Shown here: in pieces, positions 36,944 through 45,923 of the stretch
How the letters are laid out: every line of letters starts with the position of its first letter
Position numbering within the stretch: the first letter of the stretch is position 1
From: Thermotoga sp. Mc24
Lineage (GTDB): Bacteria; Thermotogota; Thermotogae; Thermotogales; Thermotogaceae
Length of the DNA stretch: 64,000 nucleotides
Reading direction: 5' to 3'
NCBI RefSeq assembly: GCF_000784835.1
Contig: NZ_JSFH01000004.1
Span: forward strand, 1 to 64,000
Position numbers and translations under genes: made by a program
The notes under the pieces: model-generated
Told to the model about the DNA's origin: nothing
The model's input: only the letters and a program-made list of their open reading frames with translations
Database searches by the model: none

Positions 36944-37232
36944 TCTTGTACTCCTCGAGGATCTTCTTTATCTTCTCTTCGACGCCCTGAGGTCTTCCGG
37001 GGAGGCACCTGTTCGTTTCTGCCTGACCTTTCACGATCGCCTTCGCGTAAGCCTCACAACCGGCAAAACCGCACGCACCACAGTTTATTCCAGGAAGAAC
37101 CCCTGTTATCATCTTCACACGTGGATCTTCTTCCACCTTGAATTTCTGCGCAGAATAGGCAAGAAAAGCCCCGAATCCAAAACCCAGAACGGCGAGCAAG
37201 AGCGTCGAGTAGATGACTTCCAACTCCTTCAC
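36930..37232 (-). CDS. rnfB: Rnf complex subunit B, short form without ferredoxin domains
   Basis: The 100-residue protein has one N-terminal membrane helix (STLLLAVLGFGFGAFLAY) and the RnfB [4Fe-4S] domain with four cysteines (GINCGACGFAGCEAY and NRCLPGRPQG). Ordinary RnfB proteins are much longer and carry additional ferredoxin-type clusters, which are absent here. The stop lies inside dprA, with no in-frame continuation, so this looks like the natural size rather than a frameshift. The GTG start at 37230-37232 follows GGAGG. Confidence 0.9.
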   Translation of the reverse strand: MKELEVIYSTLLLAVLGFGFGAFLAYSAQKFKVEEDPRVKMITGVLPGINCGACGFAGCEAYAKAIVKGQAETNRCLPGRPQGVEEKIKKILEEYKNVSS

Positions 37233-37236
37233 CTCC

Positions 37237-37812
37237 TCACAACTTCACCATGCCCTGGAATCCCATGAAAGCCAGTGAAAGAAGTCCCGCGGTGATGAGA
37301 GCTATGGCGGTTCCCTTGAAAGGTTCCGGCAGGTCGTAGAGATCCATTTTTTCCCTTATTCCGGCGAATATCACAAGAGCAAGGGCGAACCCAAGGCCAG
37401 ATCCCAGTGCATGGAAGACCGCCTCAACAAAGTTGAGCTTCATGAGACTGTTCAAAAGCACCATACCGAGGATCGCACAGTTCGTGGTAATGAGGGGCAA
37501 GAAAATACCAAGCGCTTCGTAGAGGTCCGGACTGGTTTTCTTCAAAAACAACTCAACGAACTGGACGAAAGAAGCGATTACGAGTATGAAGACGATCGTT
37601 TTCAGAAATTCAAGCCCCGTGGAGATAAGGAGTTTGTCCAGAAACCAGCTGATGGCAGCAGAAACCGTCATAACGAACGTAACGGCTATACCCATCCCTG
37701 TCGCCGTTTCCAACCTTTTGGAGACCCCCAGGAAGGGACAAATTCCGAGAAACCTTGCCAGAACGAAGTTGTTCACGAATATGGCAGAGAAGAAAAGCAG
37801 AAACACCTTCAT
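37237..37812 (-). CDS. rnfA: Rnf complex membrane subunit A
   Basis: A 191-residue, six-helix membrane subunit of the ferredoxin:NAD+ oxidoreductase ion pump. It contains the family motif ALAR-type FVNNFVLARFLGICPFLGV near the N-terminus, where a conserved Cys faces RnfE, and the second half-repeat LITTNCAILGMVLLN with a second conserved Cys. It overlaps rnfE by 4 bases. Confidence 0.96.
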   Translation of the reverse strand: MKVFLLFFSAIFVNNFVLARFLGICPFLGVSKRLETATGMGIAVTFVMTVSAAISWFLDKLLISTGLEFLKTIVFILVIASFVQFVELFLKKTSPDLYEALGIFLPLITTNCAILGMVLLNSLMKLNFVEAVFHALGSGLGFALALVIFAGIREKMDLYDLPEPFKGTAIALITAGLLSLAFMGFQGMVKL

Positions 37813-38411
37813 TTCGCTTCACCTCTCTTCTTTCTCCTGATGCCGATGTAGGTGAAGAGTGCAGAGAGGAGACCGAGTGTTATGTAGGCCCCTGGTGGAA
37901 GAATTTCGAGGAATATTTTCAACTCCCACACTCTGTAACCGAAAATCGTACCGTTACCGAAGAATTCTCTGATGCTTCCAAGAAGAACCAGTGAACCCGT
38001 GAAACCGAGACCCACTCCCAGGCCATCGAGCATAGAATCCAAAACTCCATGTTTAGAAGCGAACGATTCCGCCCTTCCCATTATGATACAGTTCACCACT
38101 ATGAGAGGAATGAAGAGGCCCAGAGTCTTCCACAGATCGTAGGCAAAGCCGTGCATGAGTAGATCTATCATGGTAACGAAAGACGCGATAACAACGATGA
38201 ATATTGGGATCCTGATCTTATCGGGAACGATCTTTCTTATCAACGAAATGACCACGTTCGACATGGTGAGAACGGCCGTCGTAGCGAGCCCCATCCCCAA
38301 ACCGTTGATGGCACTCGTGGTAACGGCGAGTGTGGGACACATCCCGAGAACCTGAACATAAGTGGGATTTTCTTTTATGATTCCCTTCGTGAACTCTCTC
38401 AAGCGACTCAT
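37809..38411 (-). CDS. rnfE: Rnf complex membrane subunit E
   Basis: A 200-residue membrane subunit, homologous to RnfA in inverted topology. The paired Cys motifs are visible in YVQVLGMCPTLAVTTSAINGLGMGL and LIVVNCIIMGRAESFAS. It forms the membrane centre of the pump with RnfA. It overlaps rnfG and rnfA by 4 bases each. Confidence 0.96.
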   Translation of the reverse strand: MSRLREFTKGIIKENPTYVQVLGMCPTLAVTTSAINGLGMGLATTAVLTMSNVVISLIRKIVPDKIRIPIFIVVIASFVTMIDLLMHGFAYDLWKTLGLFIPLIVVNCIIMGRAESFASKHGVLDSMLDGLGVGLGFTGSLVLLGSIREFFGNGTIFGYRVWELKIFLEILPPGAYITLGLLSALFTYIGIRRKKRGEAK

Positions 38412-39082
38412 TTCGACACCTCCTCGAGGTACCTGTACATGAGGTTCAAAGCGGTCACCACGGCCCTTGGTGTGATCGTTGCTCCCGTCATTACATCGCT
38501 TACCTTCACAACACCCTGTTTTTTCAACTCCTCAGAAGAACCCTTTGGAAGTCCCGCATCTTTGTCGACTTTCAGACCGTTTTTCAGTCCTTCCGGTGGA
38601 ACCGGAAAGAAACGTCTCTGGATGTTTTCTTCTCCTATCTTTGCACCGAGCCCGGGCGTCTCCTGAGAATAATCTATTACTCGCACGGAATTGAGCATGA
38701 ATCCATCTTCCGTTTTTATGAAACATGCCACAACGGTCACGTTTCCTCCAAAACCGGGTGCGTATCCAGACAGAACGTACGCATTTCTGCCATCCTTCGT
38801 CACGAATTCGTACATGGGGCCAAGAACTACCCCTTCTTTGTACTCTTTCAGAACAACTGTTTCTATGCCCGTTTTTTTGACGACTTCCTCGATTTCTTTT
38901 TCATCCACCAGATAATCTCCCGTGAGGGGATCTTTCAGGACGAATTTGATGGCGCTCAACTTTGCCGCGTTATCCGCTTCCTGAATCTTTCCCTTGACTC
39001 CCACATACACGAATCCAAGAAAAAGACCAGAAATAGCTGTGAAAACCATGAGGATCAATCCTGTCTTCAGGATATCTTTCAT
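38408..39082 (-). CDS. rnfG: Rnf complex flavoprotein subunit G
   Basis: A 224-residue subunit with one N-terminal membrane helix (GLILMVFTAISGLFLGFVYVGV) and an exported FMN-binding domain. The flavin is bound covalently through a phosphoester to the Thr of the TGAT motif, found in SDVMTGATITPRAVV near residue 202. GYAPGFGGNVTV and SQETPGLGAKI are further family motifs. Confidence 0.95.
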   Translation of the reverse strand: MKDILKTGLILMVFTAISGLFLGFVYVGVKGKIQEADNAAKLSAIKFVLKDPLTGDYLVDEKEIEEVVKKTGIETVVLKEYKEGVVLGPMYEFVTKDGRNAYVLSGYAPGFGGNVTVVACFIKTEDGFMLNSVRVIDYSQETPGLGAKIGEENIQRRFFPVPPEGLKNGLKVDKDAGLPKGSSEELKKQGVVKVSDVMTGATITPRAVVTALNLMYRYLEEVSK

Positions 39083-40035
39083 CCTTTCACCTCACCGAAG
39101 ATGCGTGGTCTGGTGTACCTGTCTATCAGGGGAACCAGCGCGTTCATGAAAAGGATTGAAAATGAAACACCCTCAGGATACGCTCCAAAGAGTCTTATGG
39201 CCATCGTGAGAACGCCACATCCAATCCCGAAGATCACCTGTCCCTTCTCGGTGATGGGACTCGTCACCATATCAGTGGCCATGAAGAGTGCACCGAGCAT
39301 GAGACCACCACTCAAAAGGTGAAAGAGCGGATCACCGTACTTTGGATTCATTAGATAAGCTATCGAAGAAAACACAAGAACCGTTCCTATATAGGAGGCG
39401 GGAATGAATATCTTCACTCTCTTTTTCAAAAGAAGATAAATGAAACCAATTATGAGAAGAAGTGCACTCGTTTCACCTAAGGATCCTCCAACCTTACCTA
39501 TGAACAGATCCCAATAGGAAGTGAAAACGCCCTGTTCTTTGAAAAGAGCGAGGGGGGTTGCCGCCGTTACCACATCCACTGGAGATTTCCAGAATCCTGC
39601 CCCAGGTACAACCCAGGTGGTCATGTAAGTAGGAAAAGAAATCAGCAAAAACGCTCTTCCAACAAGCGCAGGGTTGAAGATGTTCTGACCGAGCCCTCCA
39701 AACACGTGTTTCCCGATCCCCAGGGCAAATACAAGTCCCAGCAAAAAAGCCCAGAAAGGAAGCCTTGTGCTCACGTTCATCGCCAGAAGCAGTCCTGTCA
39801 CTGCCCCACTCCCGTCTGGAACAAAATCCTTCACTCCTCTCAGGTATCTCATAACGAATATATCGAAGAGTTCCCCTGTCACCGCTCCTGCGATACAGAG
39901 AAAGAGCGCGTACCACCCGAAGAAATAAGCCGCTCCAATAACTGCTGGTGAAAGGGCTATGAGCACATCCAGCATGATCTTTCTCACGTCATCCTCTTCC
40001 CGAAGATGAGGAGCGTAAGTGCTCATCAACTTCAT
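39079..40035 (-). CDS. rnfD: Rnf complex flavoprotein membrane subunit D
   Basis: A 318-residue membrane protein of the NqrB/RnfD family with about eight or nine helices. The covalent FMN site is probably in DVVTAATPLALF, residues about 154-165. GKHVFGGLGQNIFNPALVGRAFL is the family signature. With RnfG it carries electrons through the membrane part of the pump. Confidence 0.95.
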   Translation of the reverse strand: MKLMSTYAPHLREEDDVRKIMLDVLIALSPAVIGAAYFFGWYALFLCIAGAVTGELFDIFVMRYLRGVKDFVPDGSGAVTGLLLAMNVSTRLPFWAFLLGLVFALGIGKHVFGGLGQNIFNPALVGRAFLLISFPTYMTTWVVPGAGFWKSPVDVVTAATPLALFKEQGVFTSYWDLFIGKVGGSLGETSALLLIIGFIYLLLKKRVKIFIPASYIGTVLVFSSIAYLMNPKYGDPLFHLLSGGLMLGALFMATDMVTSPITEKGQVIFGIGCGVLTMAIRLFGAYPEGVSFSILFMNALVPLIDRYTRPRIFGEVKG

Positions 40036-41339
40036 TTCTTACCCCTCCTTGTAGCACGATACACTGTTTTTGCCAGTTTTATGTATCTTACGTGTTCTAT
40101 CTTCGATGGACAGGTGTAGGTACACGAGCCACACTCTATACAGTCCATCAAGCCGTTTTCCACAGCTTCATCGTACTTTCTCTTCGTGGAAAGGAGATAG
40201 AGAAGATAAGGCTGGAGGTTCATCGGACAAACTTGAACACATTCACTGCATCTGATACATGGTTTCTGAGGCTGAGGCTTCTTTGGAAGAAACGCGGTTA
40301 TTCCAGAGGTTCCTTTCATAACAGGGACGTCCAGATTTGTGATGGATATTCCCATCATGGGACCACCGAGGATGACACGTTCCGTGTTCTCGTCTATTCC
40401 ACCACAGTAGTCGATAACATCCTTCACGGGTGTTCCTATTCTGACGATCAGATTCCTTGGATTTTTCACAGCATCACCGCTGACTGTCACGCCTCTTTCT
40501 ACGAGTGGTTTTCCGTCGACAACCGCTTCCTTCACAGCAACACAGGTACCGACGTTCTGAACCACCACCCCGACATCCATTGGAAGGCCTCCCCTCGGTA
40601 CCACCCTTCCAGTTATCGCGTATATGAGCTGCTTTTCTGCACCCTGTGGATATTTGGTCTTGAGAAGAGCAACATCGACGGGATATCCCTTGAAAACCTT
40701 TTTTAAATTGTGATATGCATCTATTTTGTTGCTTTCTACACCGACTATGGCTTTTTGAACTCCCAGAACTTTCATCATTATCAGAATTCCCTGGAGGATA
40801 TCCTCTGCTCTTTCTAGCATGAGCCTGTGATCTATCGTGAGAACGGGTTCACACTCCGCCCCGTTGATGATCAAGGTGTCCACTTTTTTCTCGGGAGGAG
40901 GTGAGAGTTTAACGTGGGTAGGAAACATCGCTCCACCCAGGCCCACGATTCCCGCTTTTTTGATGACTTCCAGGACTTCCTCTTTCGACATACGTTCGAA
41001 ATCCCCAGTTTCTATGTAGACCCACTCATCGTCAGAGGTTCTTTCTATAACGATCGCTTCGATGGGCTTTCCAAGGATTGGATGCAGGATCTTATTTATC
41101 TCGAGCACTTTTCCCGTCACAGGAGAGTGCAGATAAGCGGAAATGAAACCCTCAGGTTCACCTATGACCTGACCTGTTTTTACCTCGTCACCGGGAGAAA
41201 CCACGGGTTTCGCTGGATTTCCCGCGTGGTTGGAGAGAAAGACGAAGACCTTCTGTGGTAATGGTACCCTTTCAATAGGCTTATCCTTCGACCATTCCTT
41301 CATTTCTGGAGGATGTACTCCTCCCTTGAAAGTGAGCAC
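40032..41339 (-). CDS. rnfC: Rnf complex NADH-binding subunit C
   Basis: The soluble 435-residue subunit oxidises or reduces NAD(H) at the cytoplasmic side. It has a lipoyl-like N-terminal domain (LTFKGGVHPPEMKEW onward), a NuoF-like Rossmann region (GLGGAMFPTHVKL, TLIINGAECEPVLTIDHRLM), and two C-terminal [4Fe-4S] motifs (CIRCSECVQVCP and CIECGSCTYTCPSK). GTG 41337-41339, four bases after GGAGGTGA, is the natural start; a longer frame upstream overlaps the radical SAM gene and is not conserved. It begins the rnfCDGEAB block. Confidence 0.95.
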   Translation of the reverse strand: MLTFKGGVHPPEMKEWSKDKPIERVPLPQKVFVFLSNHAGNPAKPVVSPGDEVKTGQVIGEPEGFISAYLHSPVTGKVLEINKILHPILGKPIEAIVIERTSDDEWVYIETGDFERMSKEEVLEVIKKAGIVGLGGAMFPTHVKLSPPPEKKVDTLIINGAECEPVLTIDHRLMLERAEDILQGILIMMKVLGVQKAIVGVESNKIDAYHNLKKVFKGYPVDVALLKTKYPQGAEKQLIYAITGRVVPRGGLPMDVGVVVQNVGTCVAVKEAVVDGKPLVERGVTVSGDAVKNPRNLIVRIGTPVKDVIDYCGGIDENTERVILGGPMMGISITNLDVPVMKGTSGITAFLPKKPQPQKPCIRCSECVQVCPMNLQPYLLYLLSTKRKYDEAVENGLMDCIECGSCTYTCPSKIEHVRYIKLAKTVYRATRRGKK

Positions 41340-41343
41340 GGTT

Positions 41344-42195
41344 TCACCTCCAGTGAACGTTGTAAATGGGACCTCTTGGACTTTCGTTGTAGTAAGGACG
41401 TGTGCAGTGAGGACATCCACGAGTTTTTAAAGCTTCCTCTGGAAACTCGTCGCTCCATTCGACGTCGATAATTTTACCATTTGAGTCGAAAATTATGTTC
41501 TCTGGCTTTATCAAGTTTTTCTCGAGCAGGTAAGTTACCAGCTGGATTTTTCTGTAACGCTCGAGGGAAGGTCTTTCTCTGTTTTCAAACGCCGTTCCCC
41601 TGATTGGTGTAAAAGCAAACAGAGAAACCACGATGTTTCTTTCCTTTGCCCACACCGTGAAATCAACAATGTCTTTATCACTTTCACCCAATCCAACTAT
41701 CACATGTGTCGTGATTTTTCCGGGAAACATTTCTGCTGCTTTCTCGAGAATATGGAGATGTCTCTCGTATTTTCCTCCTCTGATTTTTTCAAAGAGAGTT
41801 TCGTTGGGAACATCCACAGCGATATCCACTCTGTCGGCTCCCAGTTTGAAATACTCTGTAACCTCCTCCACACTGATAGCTCTGACGCTCACCGAAACCG
41901 GTATTCGAAACCTCGGAATGATCGATCTGAGGTCTTCTCTGTACCCAGCATAAGAAACAACTTGGATACAGATCCTCTTGAAACAATCGTTCAATTTGTT
42001 GAGCAGATCTTCTGAAATCTCCTTCCAGGTGACCCTGGAGAGAAAATGAGACGGGCTTGTGGAAGAGCGTGACTGAGCACAGTACAGACAGTTGTAAACG
42101 CACCTTTCCCCAAGCATGAAATAAGCGGTGTCCATTTCTAAAGACGATTTTCCATTCACTTTCTGAATCGTTCCGTAAGATGCTCTGAGTATCAT
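41344..42195 (-). CDS. Radical SAM enzyme, biotin/lipoate-synthase-like
   Basis: The 283-residue protein has the radical SAM cluster motif CVYNCLYC (CxxxCxxC) at about residue 33 in GERCVYNCLYCAQSRSS, followed by a BioB-type barrel (PVSVSVRAISVEEVTEYFKLGADRVDIAVD, THVIVGLGESDKDIVDFT). The C-terminus ends in GCPHCTRPYYNESPRGPIYN, with a CxxC pair that could bind a second cluster. This tail resembles the archaeal BioB-like proteins linked to two-component lipoate synthases (LipS type). The substrate is not shown by the sequence. It lies directly upstream of rnfC. Confidence 0.85.
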   Translation of the reverse strand: MILRASYGTIQKVNGKSSLEMDTAYFMLGERCVYNCLYCAQSRSSTSPSHFLSRVTWKEISEDLLNKLNDCFKRICIQVVSYAGYREDLRSIIPRFRIPVSVSVRAISVEEVTEYFKLGADRVDIAVDVPNETLFEKIRGGKYERHLHILEKAAEMFPGKITTHVIVGLGESDKDIVDFTVWAKERNIVVSLFAFTPIRGTAFENRERPSLERYRKIQLVTYLLEKNLIKPENIIFDSNGKIIDVEWSDEFPEEALKTRGCPHCTRPYYNESPRGPIYNVHWR

Positions 42196-42464
42196 TTCTC
42201 CACCTCAAACTCGTATTCTCTTTCTTGGTTTCTCAGGTGAACCTTGCTCCCTTCCACACTGATCTCGAAGCCGTTCAAGAACTCAGGAATCGGCTGTTTT
42301 GCTTCCAACCTCATGAACACACCATCCGCGGTTCTCTCGGCCACTCCTTTTTCTCTGTAAAGCAAAAAGATCCTCCTTGCGTGAATGGAAACACTGCAAA
42401 CCGTGAAAAAGACCATTGTAACGATGAAAAGAGCGAAAAGAACCTCTATGACAAGAGATCCTAA
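42192..42464 (-). CDS. Pseudopilin-like small membrane protein, start codon unresolved
   Basis: The sequence contains a type IV prepilin-like N-terminus: LGSLVIEVLFALFIVTMVFF, with Gly at -1 and Glu at +5 as prepilin peptidase requires. About 70 further residues follow, ending EREYEFEVEK. In this frame there is no ATG, GTG or TTG near the expected start. The first ATG upstream (42642-42644) would add about 60 unrelated residues read from the preceding gene. The ATG at 42414-42416 would cut the helix. Expression may use a non-standard start, or a -1 slip at the end of the preceding gene. The bounds given begin at the TTA that overlaps that gene's stop. Confidence 0.55.
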   Translation of the reverse strand, partial: LGSLVIEVLFALFIVTMVFFTVCSVSIHARRIFLLYREKGVAERTADGVFMRLEAKQPIPEFLNGFEISVEGSKVHLRNQEREYEFEVEK

Positions 42465-43486
42465 CTGAAAAGAAGATAAGAGAGTATTAGAAGAATTCCC
42501 ATGACGAGAAGCGCTAGTACGAAAGCCAGAAGAAAATCTGAACTCGCCGCTTTCTGAACGGGTTGAGGAGATTTTCTCAGTTTCAATTTCTCCTGGTTTG
42601 ATTCTTCCCCCTCCCTGAGCATCTCTCCTATTTTTTCCATCCACTCTTCATCGGAAATCTTCACTCTGCTTTCACCACGTTTTATCTTCAGATTCGGGGA
42701 TACTATGGCCTTTCCAATTATCCCTTCTTCAAATTCCACTTTCAAAAGATAAAGATTTCCTTCTCTGGTCTTTACAACCTCTTTCGAGAGGATCTTCCCA
42801 GGAAGACTCGCCACATTTTCCGTTCCGAACTTTTCCTTCAGAAACCTTTTGAACTTCTCCGAAAATTCTTCGTTTCCGTAGTTCAGGATAACAAAATCTA
42901 TCTTCTTTTCTACCTCTATCTCTCTTATGGTCACACCGTTCAAAGGATCAAGAACTGGGAACACTTCTGGGAGATTTCTCAAATCTTCTCTCTGAAACAA
43001 TTTGAAAACTTCATCAGTCGAAAGTTCTTCAAAATGTTCTTTCACCACTTCAAGAGAAACATCTTCATAGTCCAGCGGGGTTCCTACCGCTTCCACTTCC
43101 AGTTTTTCAGACCACTCCCTGAAGAGGTCGGCCATGAAGACCTTGAGTGCCTCGTGATCACCACTTTCAACGAGCCTGAAAAACTCACTCCCAACCAGTC
43201 TAAGATTCTGTTTTCTGGTTTGAATCAGCCAGAAATTGAGGAATTCATCCGTTATGACAGAAGCTTCTGAGACTTCTTTCAAGGCCAGTTCTTTTTTTGC
43301 TTTAAAATCTTCAAGGAACTCCTCAAATCCGAGATTCAGATCTACCGAATACTTTCGAACATACCGACCCGGCATCACAAAAAAATCGTACTCAGGGATC
43401 TGATTGAGTTTGCCGAGGAAATATCCCTGAACGATCTCGGATGTGAGCTTCGATGTGACCCTGAACTTCACAAAATAGAGATCCAC
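42461..43486 (-). CDS. Membrane-anchored protein of unknown function (DUF4899-like)
   Basis: The 341-residue protein has a large charged, mostly helical and beta soluble part and a single C-terminal membrane helix (FLLAFVLALLVMGILLILSYLLF), so it is tail-anchored with the body in the cytoplasm. I think it belongs to a Thermotogales family (DUF4899), from memory. It starts with GTG 43484-43486, just after glgC, and its stop overlaps the pseudopilin-like frame. No catalytic motif is seen. An Arg/Lys-Gln-rich linker (KLRKSPQPVQKA) precedes the helix. Confidence 0.75.
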   Translation of the reverse strand: MDLYFVKFRVTSKLTSEIVQGYFLGKLNQIPEYDFFVMPGRYVRKYSVDLNLGFEEFLEDFKAKKELALKEVSEASVITDEFLNFWLIQTRKQNLRLVGSEFFRLVESGDHEALKVFMADLFREWSEKLEVEAVGTPLDYEDVSLEVVKEHFEELSTDEVFKLFQREDLRNLPEVFPVLDPLNGVTIREIEVEKKIDFVILNYGNEEFSEKFKRFLKEKFGTENVASLPGKILSKEVVKTREGNLYLLKVEFEEGIIGKAIVSPNLKIKRGESRVKISDEEWMEKIGEMLREGEESNQEKLKLRKSPQPVQKAASSDFLLAFVLALLVMGILLILSYLLFS

Positions 43487-43489
43487 TCA

Positions 43490-44761
43490 CTACTCCTCCC
43501 TGGGTATCACATAATCTCCCGATTCCAGAGTTTTCGATTTGAAATCTTCAGGTCCTACACCAATGCCTATGACACAGTTCTTTCCTATTACCATGTCGTC
43601 GGGAATCACCGAATTCATCCCCACCACCGTCAGGAGACCAGAGTACACCTTTGGATCCAGTTTGTTCTCAGCGTCTTCACCCACTCCCATCCTGACGTTG
43701 TTTCCTATTTTTACACTTTCTGCTATTATCACGTTTTCCAGATAGCAGTTCTCTCCTATCTCAGCTCTGGTCATTATGACTGAGTTCTTCACCACCGTTC
43801 CTCTACCGATCTTCACACCCTGGAAAATAACAGAGTTGAAAACATTACCATACACCTCTGCTCCTTCACTCACGAGAGAGGTGGAAACCTTCGAACCAGG
43901 AGCCACGTAAGCGGGTGGCATCTCCTCGGTATGGGTGAAAAACCTCCAGTTCGGATCGTAGAGGTTGAAAGGCGGCACTGGAAGAACAAGCTCCAGATTG
44001 GCTTCCCAATAAGATCTGAGCGTACCAACGTCCCTCCAGTATCCATCGAATCTGAACGCGTAGAGAGAACCGAGATTTTCTCTCAAAATTCTTGGAATCA
44101 CGTCTTTTCCAAAATCATGAGAACTGTTCGGATCGTTTTCGTCTTCGATGAGAACTTTCTTCAGGAATTCATAATTGAAGACGTAAATTCCCAGAGACGC
44201 CAGATTCGATCGGGGTTTTGCCGGTTTTTCTTCAAAATCTACTATTTTCCCATCCACATTCGTTATCATGATACCAAACCTGCTTGCCTCTTCGATGGGT
44301 ACTTCCATGCAGGCTATCGTCCCGTCTGCCTCCTTGAGCAGATGATAATCTATGAGATCGTTGTAATTCATAGCGTACACGTGATCTCCCGAGAGAATGA
44401 GAACGAGTTCCGCGTCGTTTTCTTCGAGAAATTCAAGATTCTGATAGACAGCGTTGGCGGTTCCTTTGTACCAGTCAGACTCATGCCTACCCACGTAAGG
44501 CGGAAGAATTTCGACCCCTCCATCTTTCCTGTCCAAATCCCAGGGTCTTCCGATACCTATGTGTTTCGAAAGAACATGAGGTCTGTACTGGGTCAAAACC
44601 CCTACTCTATAGATACCAGAATTCACACAGTTGCTCAGAGTGAAATCTATGAGACGGTATTTCCCCCCAAAAGGGATAGCGGGTTTCGCTATCCTCTCCG
44701 TGAGAACACCGAGTCGCGTTCCTTGGCCCCCCGCCAGTATCATCGCAACGATGTTTCCCAT
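43490..44761 (-). CDS. glgC: Glucose-1-phosphate adenylyltransferase, catalytic subunit
   Basis: Makes ADP-glucose from glucose 1-phosphate and ATP for glycogen synthesis. The 423-residue protein has the nucleotide site [43 protein letters not shown] with the metal Asp, DFEEKPAKP with the glucose-phosphate Lys, and a C-terminal beta-helix made of hexapeptide-like repeats. It follows glgD by 11 bases and works with it in a mixed tetramer in Thermotoga. Confidence 0.96.
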   Translation of the reverse strand: MGNIVAMILAGGQGTRLGVLTERIAKPAIPFGGKYRLIDFTLSNCVNSGIYRVGVLTQYRPHVLSKHIGIGRPWDLDRKDGGVEILPPYVGRHESDWYKGTANAVYQNLEFLEENDAELVLILSGDHVYAMNYNDLIDYHLLKEADGTIACMEVPIEEASRFGIMITNVDGKIVDFEEKPAKPRSNLASLGIYVFNYEFLKKVLIEDENDPNSSHDFGKDVIPRILRENLGSLYAFRFDGYWRDVGTLRSYWEANLELVLPVPPFNLYDPNWRFFTHTEEMPPAYVAPGSKVSTSLVSEGAEVYGNVFNSVIFQGVKIGRGTVVKNSVIMTRAEIGENCYLENVIIAESVKIGNNVRMGVGEDAENKLDPKVYSGLLTVVGMNSVIPDDMVIGKNCVIGIGVGPEDFKSKTLESGDYVIPREE

Positions 44762-44772
44762 AAAATTTCACC

Positions 44773-45885
44773 TCACAAGACCGCTCTTTTTTCAAAAACG
44801 GGTAACTCTATGTCTCCTTCAATGACACGACCTTCTCTCACAATACAATTCTTGTCCAGAATCACGTTTCTCAAAACCGCACCTTCTTCCACAACAGTAC
44901 TTTCCATAATGATGGAATTCTCAACTATGGCCCCGACTTTTATTCGCACGTTTCTGAAAATGATAGAATTTCTCACCGTACCGGAAACAATGCTTCCATC
45001 CGCTATCAAAGAATTCTCAACAACGGCCGTGGTCGTGAATTTTGGAGGAGGAAGATCTTTCAGCTTCGTATATACCTTCCCGTTTCTGTAGAAGAGCTCA
45101 TCGCGCACCTCTTTTCTCAGAATATCCATGTTTATCCTGTAGTACTCTTTTATTCCCTTCTTCACATTTCTCCAGTAGCCATCAAACCTATAAGCGTAGA
45201 CCTTCAACCTGTCGAGGTTGGGAATCACTATGTCGAGAAGAAGATCGTATTTTCCTTGAGGAACCGTTGCGTAGAGAAGCTCTTTGAGCAACTCTTTGTT
45301 CATGAAATAAACCCCGAGAAACGCGATGTTTCCTTTTGGATGGGCAGGTTTTTCTTCTATCTCCACCACTCTCATGTCATCGTCGAGCTGAACTATTCCA
45401 TATTCACTCAAGTTGTACGTTTCATCGAGTTCTTTAACAAGCAGGGTGATGTCTGCTCCCTTTTTCAGATGGTAGCTGAAAAGATCTCTATAGATCATCT
45501 TGTAGATGTGATCTCCTGAACCTATTAAAACGTGATCTTCCTCGCCCCTTCTCAGAATGGTCATGTTTTGGAAGATAGCATCCGCCGTTCCCCTATACCA
45601 AACTTCTCTGTTTGGCCCAACGTAAGGCTGGAGAATGAACAGTCCCCCGCTTTTCCGATCGAGGTCCCACTCCTTTCCAGAACCCAGATGGTCCATCAGA
45701 CTCCTCGGATTGTACTGAGTGAGAATACCCACCTTTCTGATACCGGAGTTCACCATGTTGCTCAGGGTGAAGTCTATCGCCCTGTACTTCCCAAACACGG
45801 GAACCGCCGCACTGGCTCTCACCTTTGTCAGAGGCCACAAACGATCACTTTTTCCCCCAGCAAGAATCAATCCAAGCACCCTCAT
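44773..45885 (-). CDS. glgD: Glucose-1-phosphate adenylyltransferase, GlgD-type subunit
   Basis: The 370-residue paralogue of GlgC also has the N-terminal nucleotidyltransferase fold, but the glycine-rich site is changed (LILAGGKSDRLWPLTKVRASAAVPVFGKYRAIDF). The beta-helix is shorter. In Firmicutes and Thermotoga GlgD improves activity and regulation of GlgC in a heterotetramer; whether it catalyses by itself is uncertain. It lies between an unknown gene and glgC. Confidence 0.94.
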   Translation of the reverse strand: MRVLGLILAGGKSDRLWPLTKVRASAAVPVFGKYRAIDFTLSNMVNSGIRKVGILTQYNPRSLMDHLGSGKEWDLDRKSGGLFILQPYVGPNREVWYRGTADAIFQNMTILRRGEEDHVLIGSGDHIYKMIYRDLFSYHLKKGADITLLVKELDETYNLSEYGIVQLDDDMRVVEIEEKPAHPKGNIAFLGVYFMNKELLKELLYATVPQGKYDLLLDIVIPNLDRLKVYAYRFDGYWRNVKKGIKEYYRINMDILRKEVRDELFYRNGKVYTKLKDLPPPKFTTTAVVENSLIADGSIVSGTVRNSIIFRNVRIKVGAIVENSIIMESTVVEEGAVLRNVILDKNCIVREGRVIEGDIELPVFEKRAVL

Positions 45886-45923
45886 CCTTCACACCTCTCC
45901 TCCTTCGTTCACAAAAAATTCTA

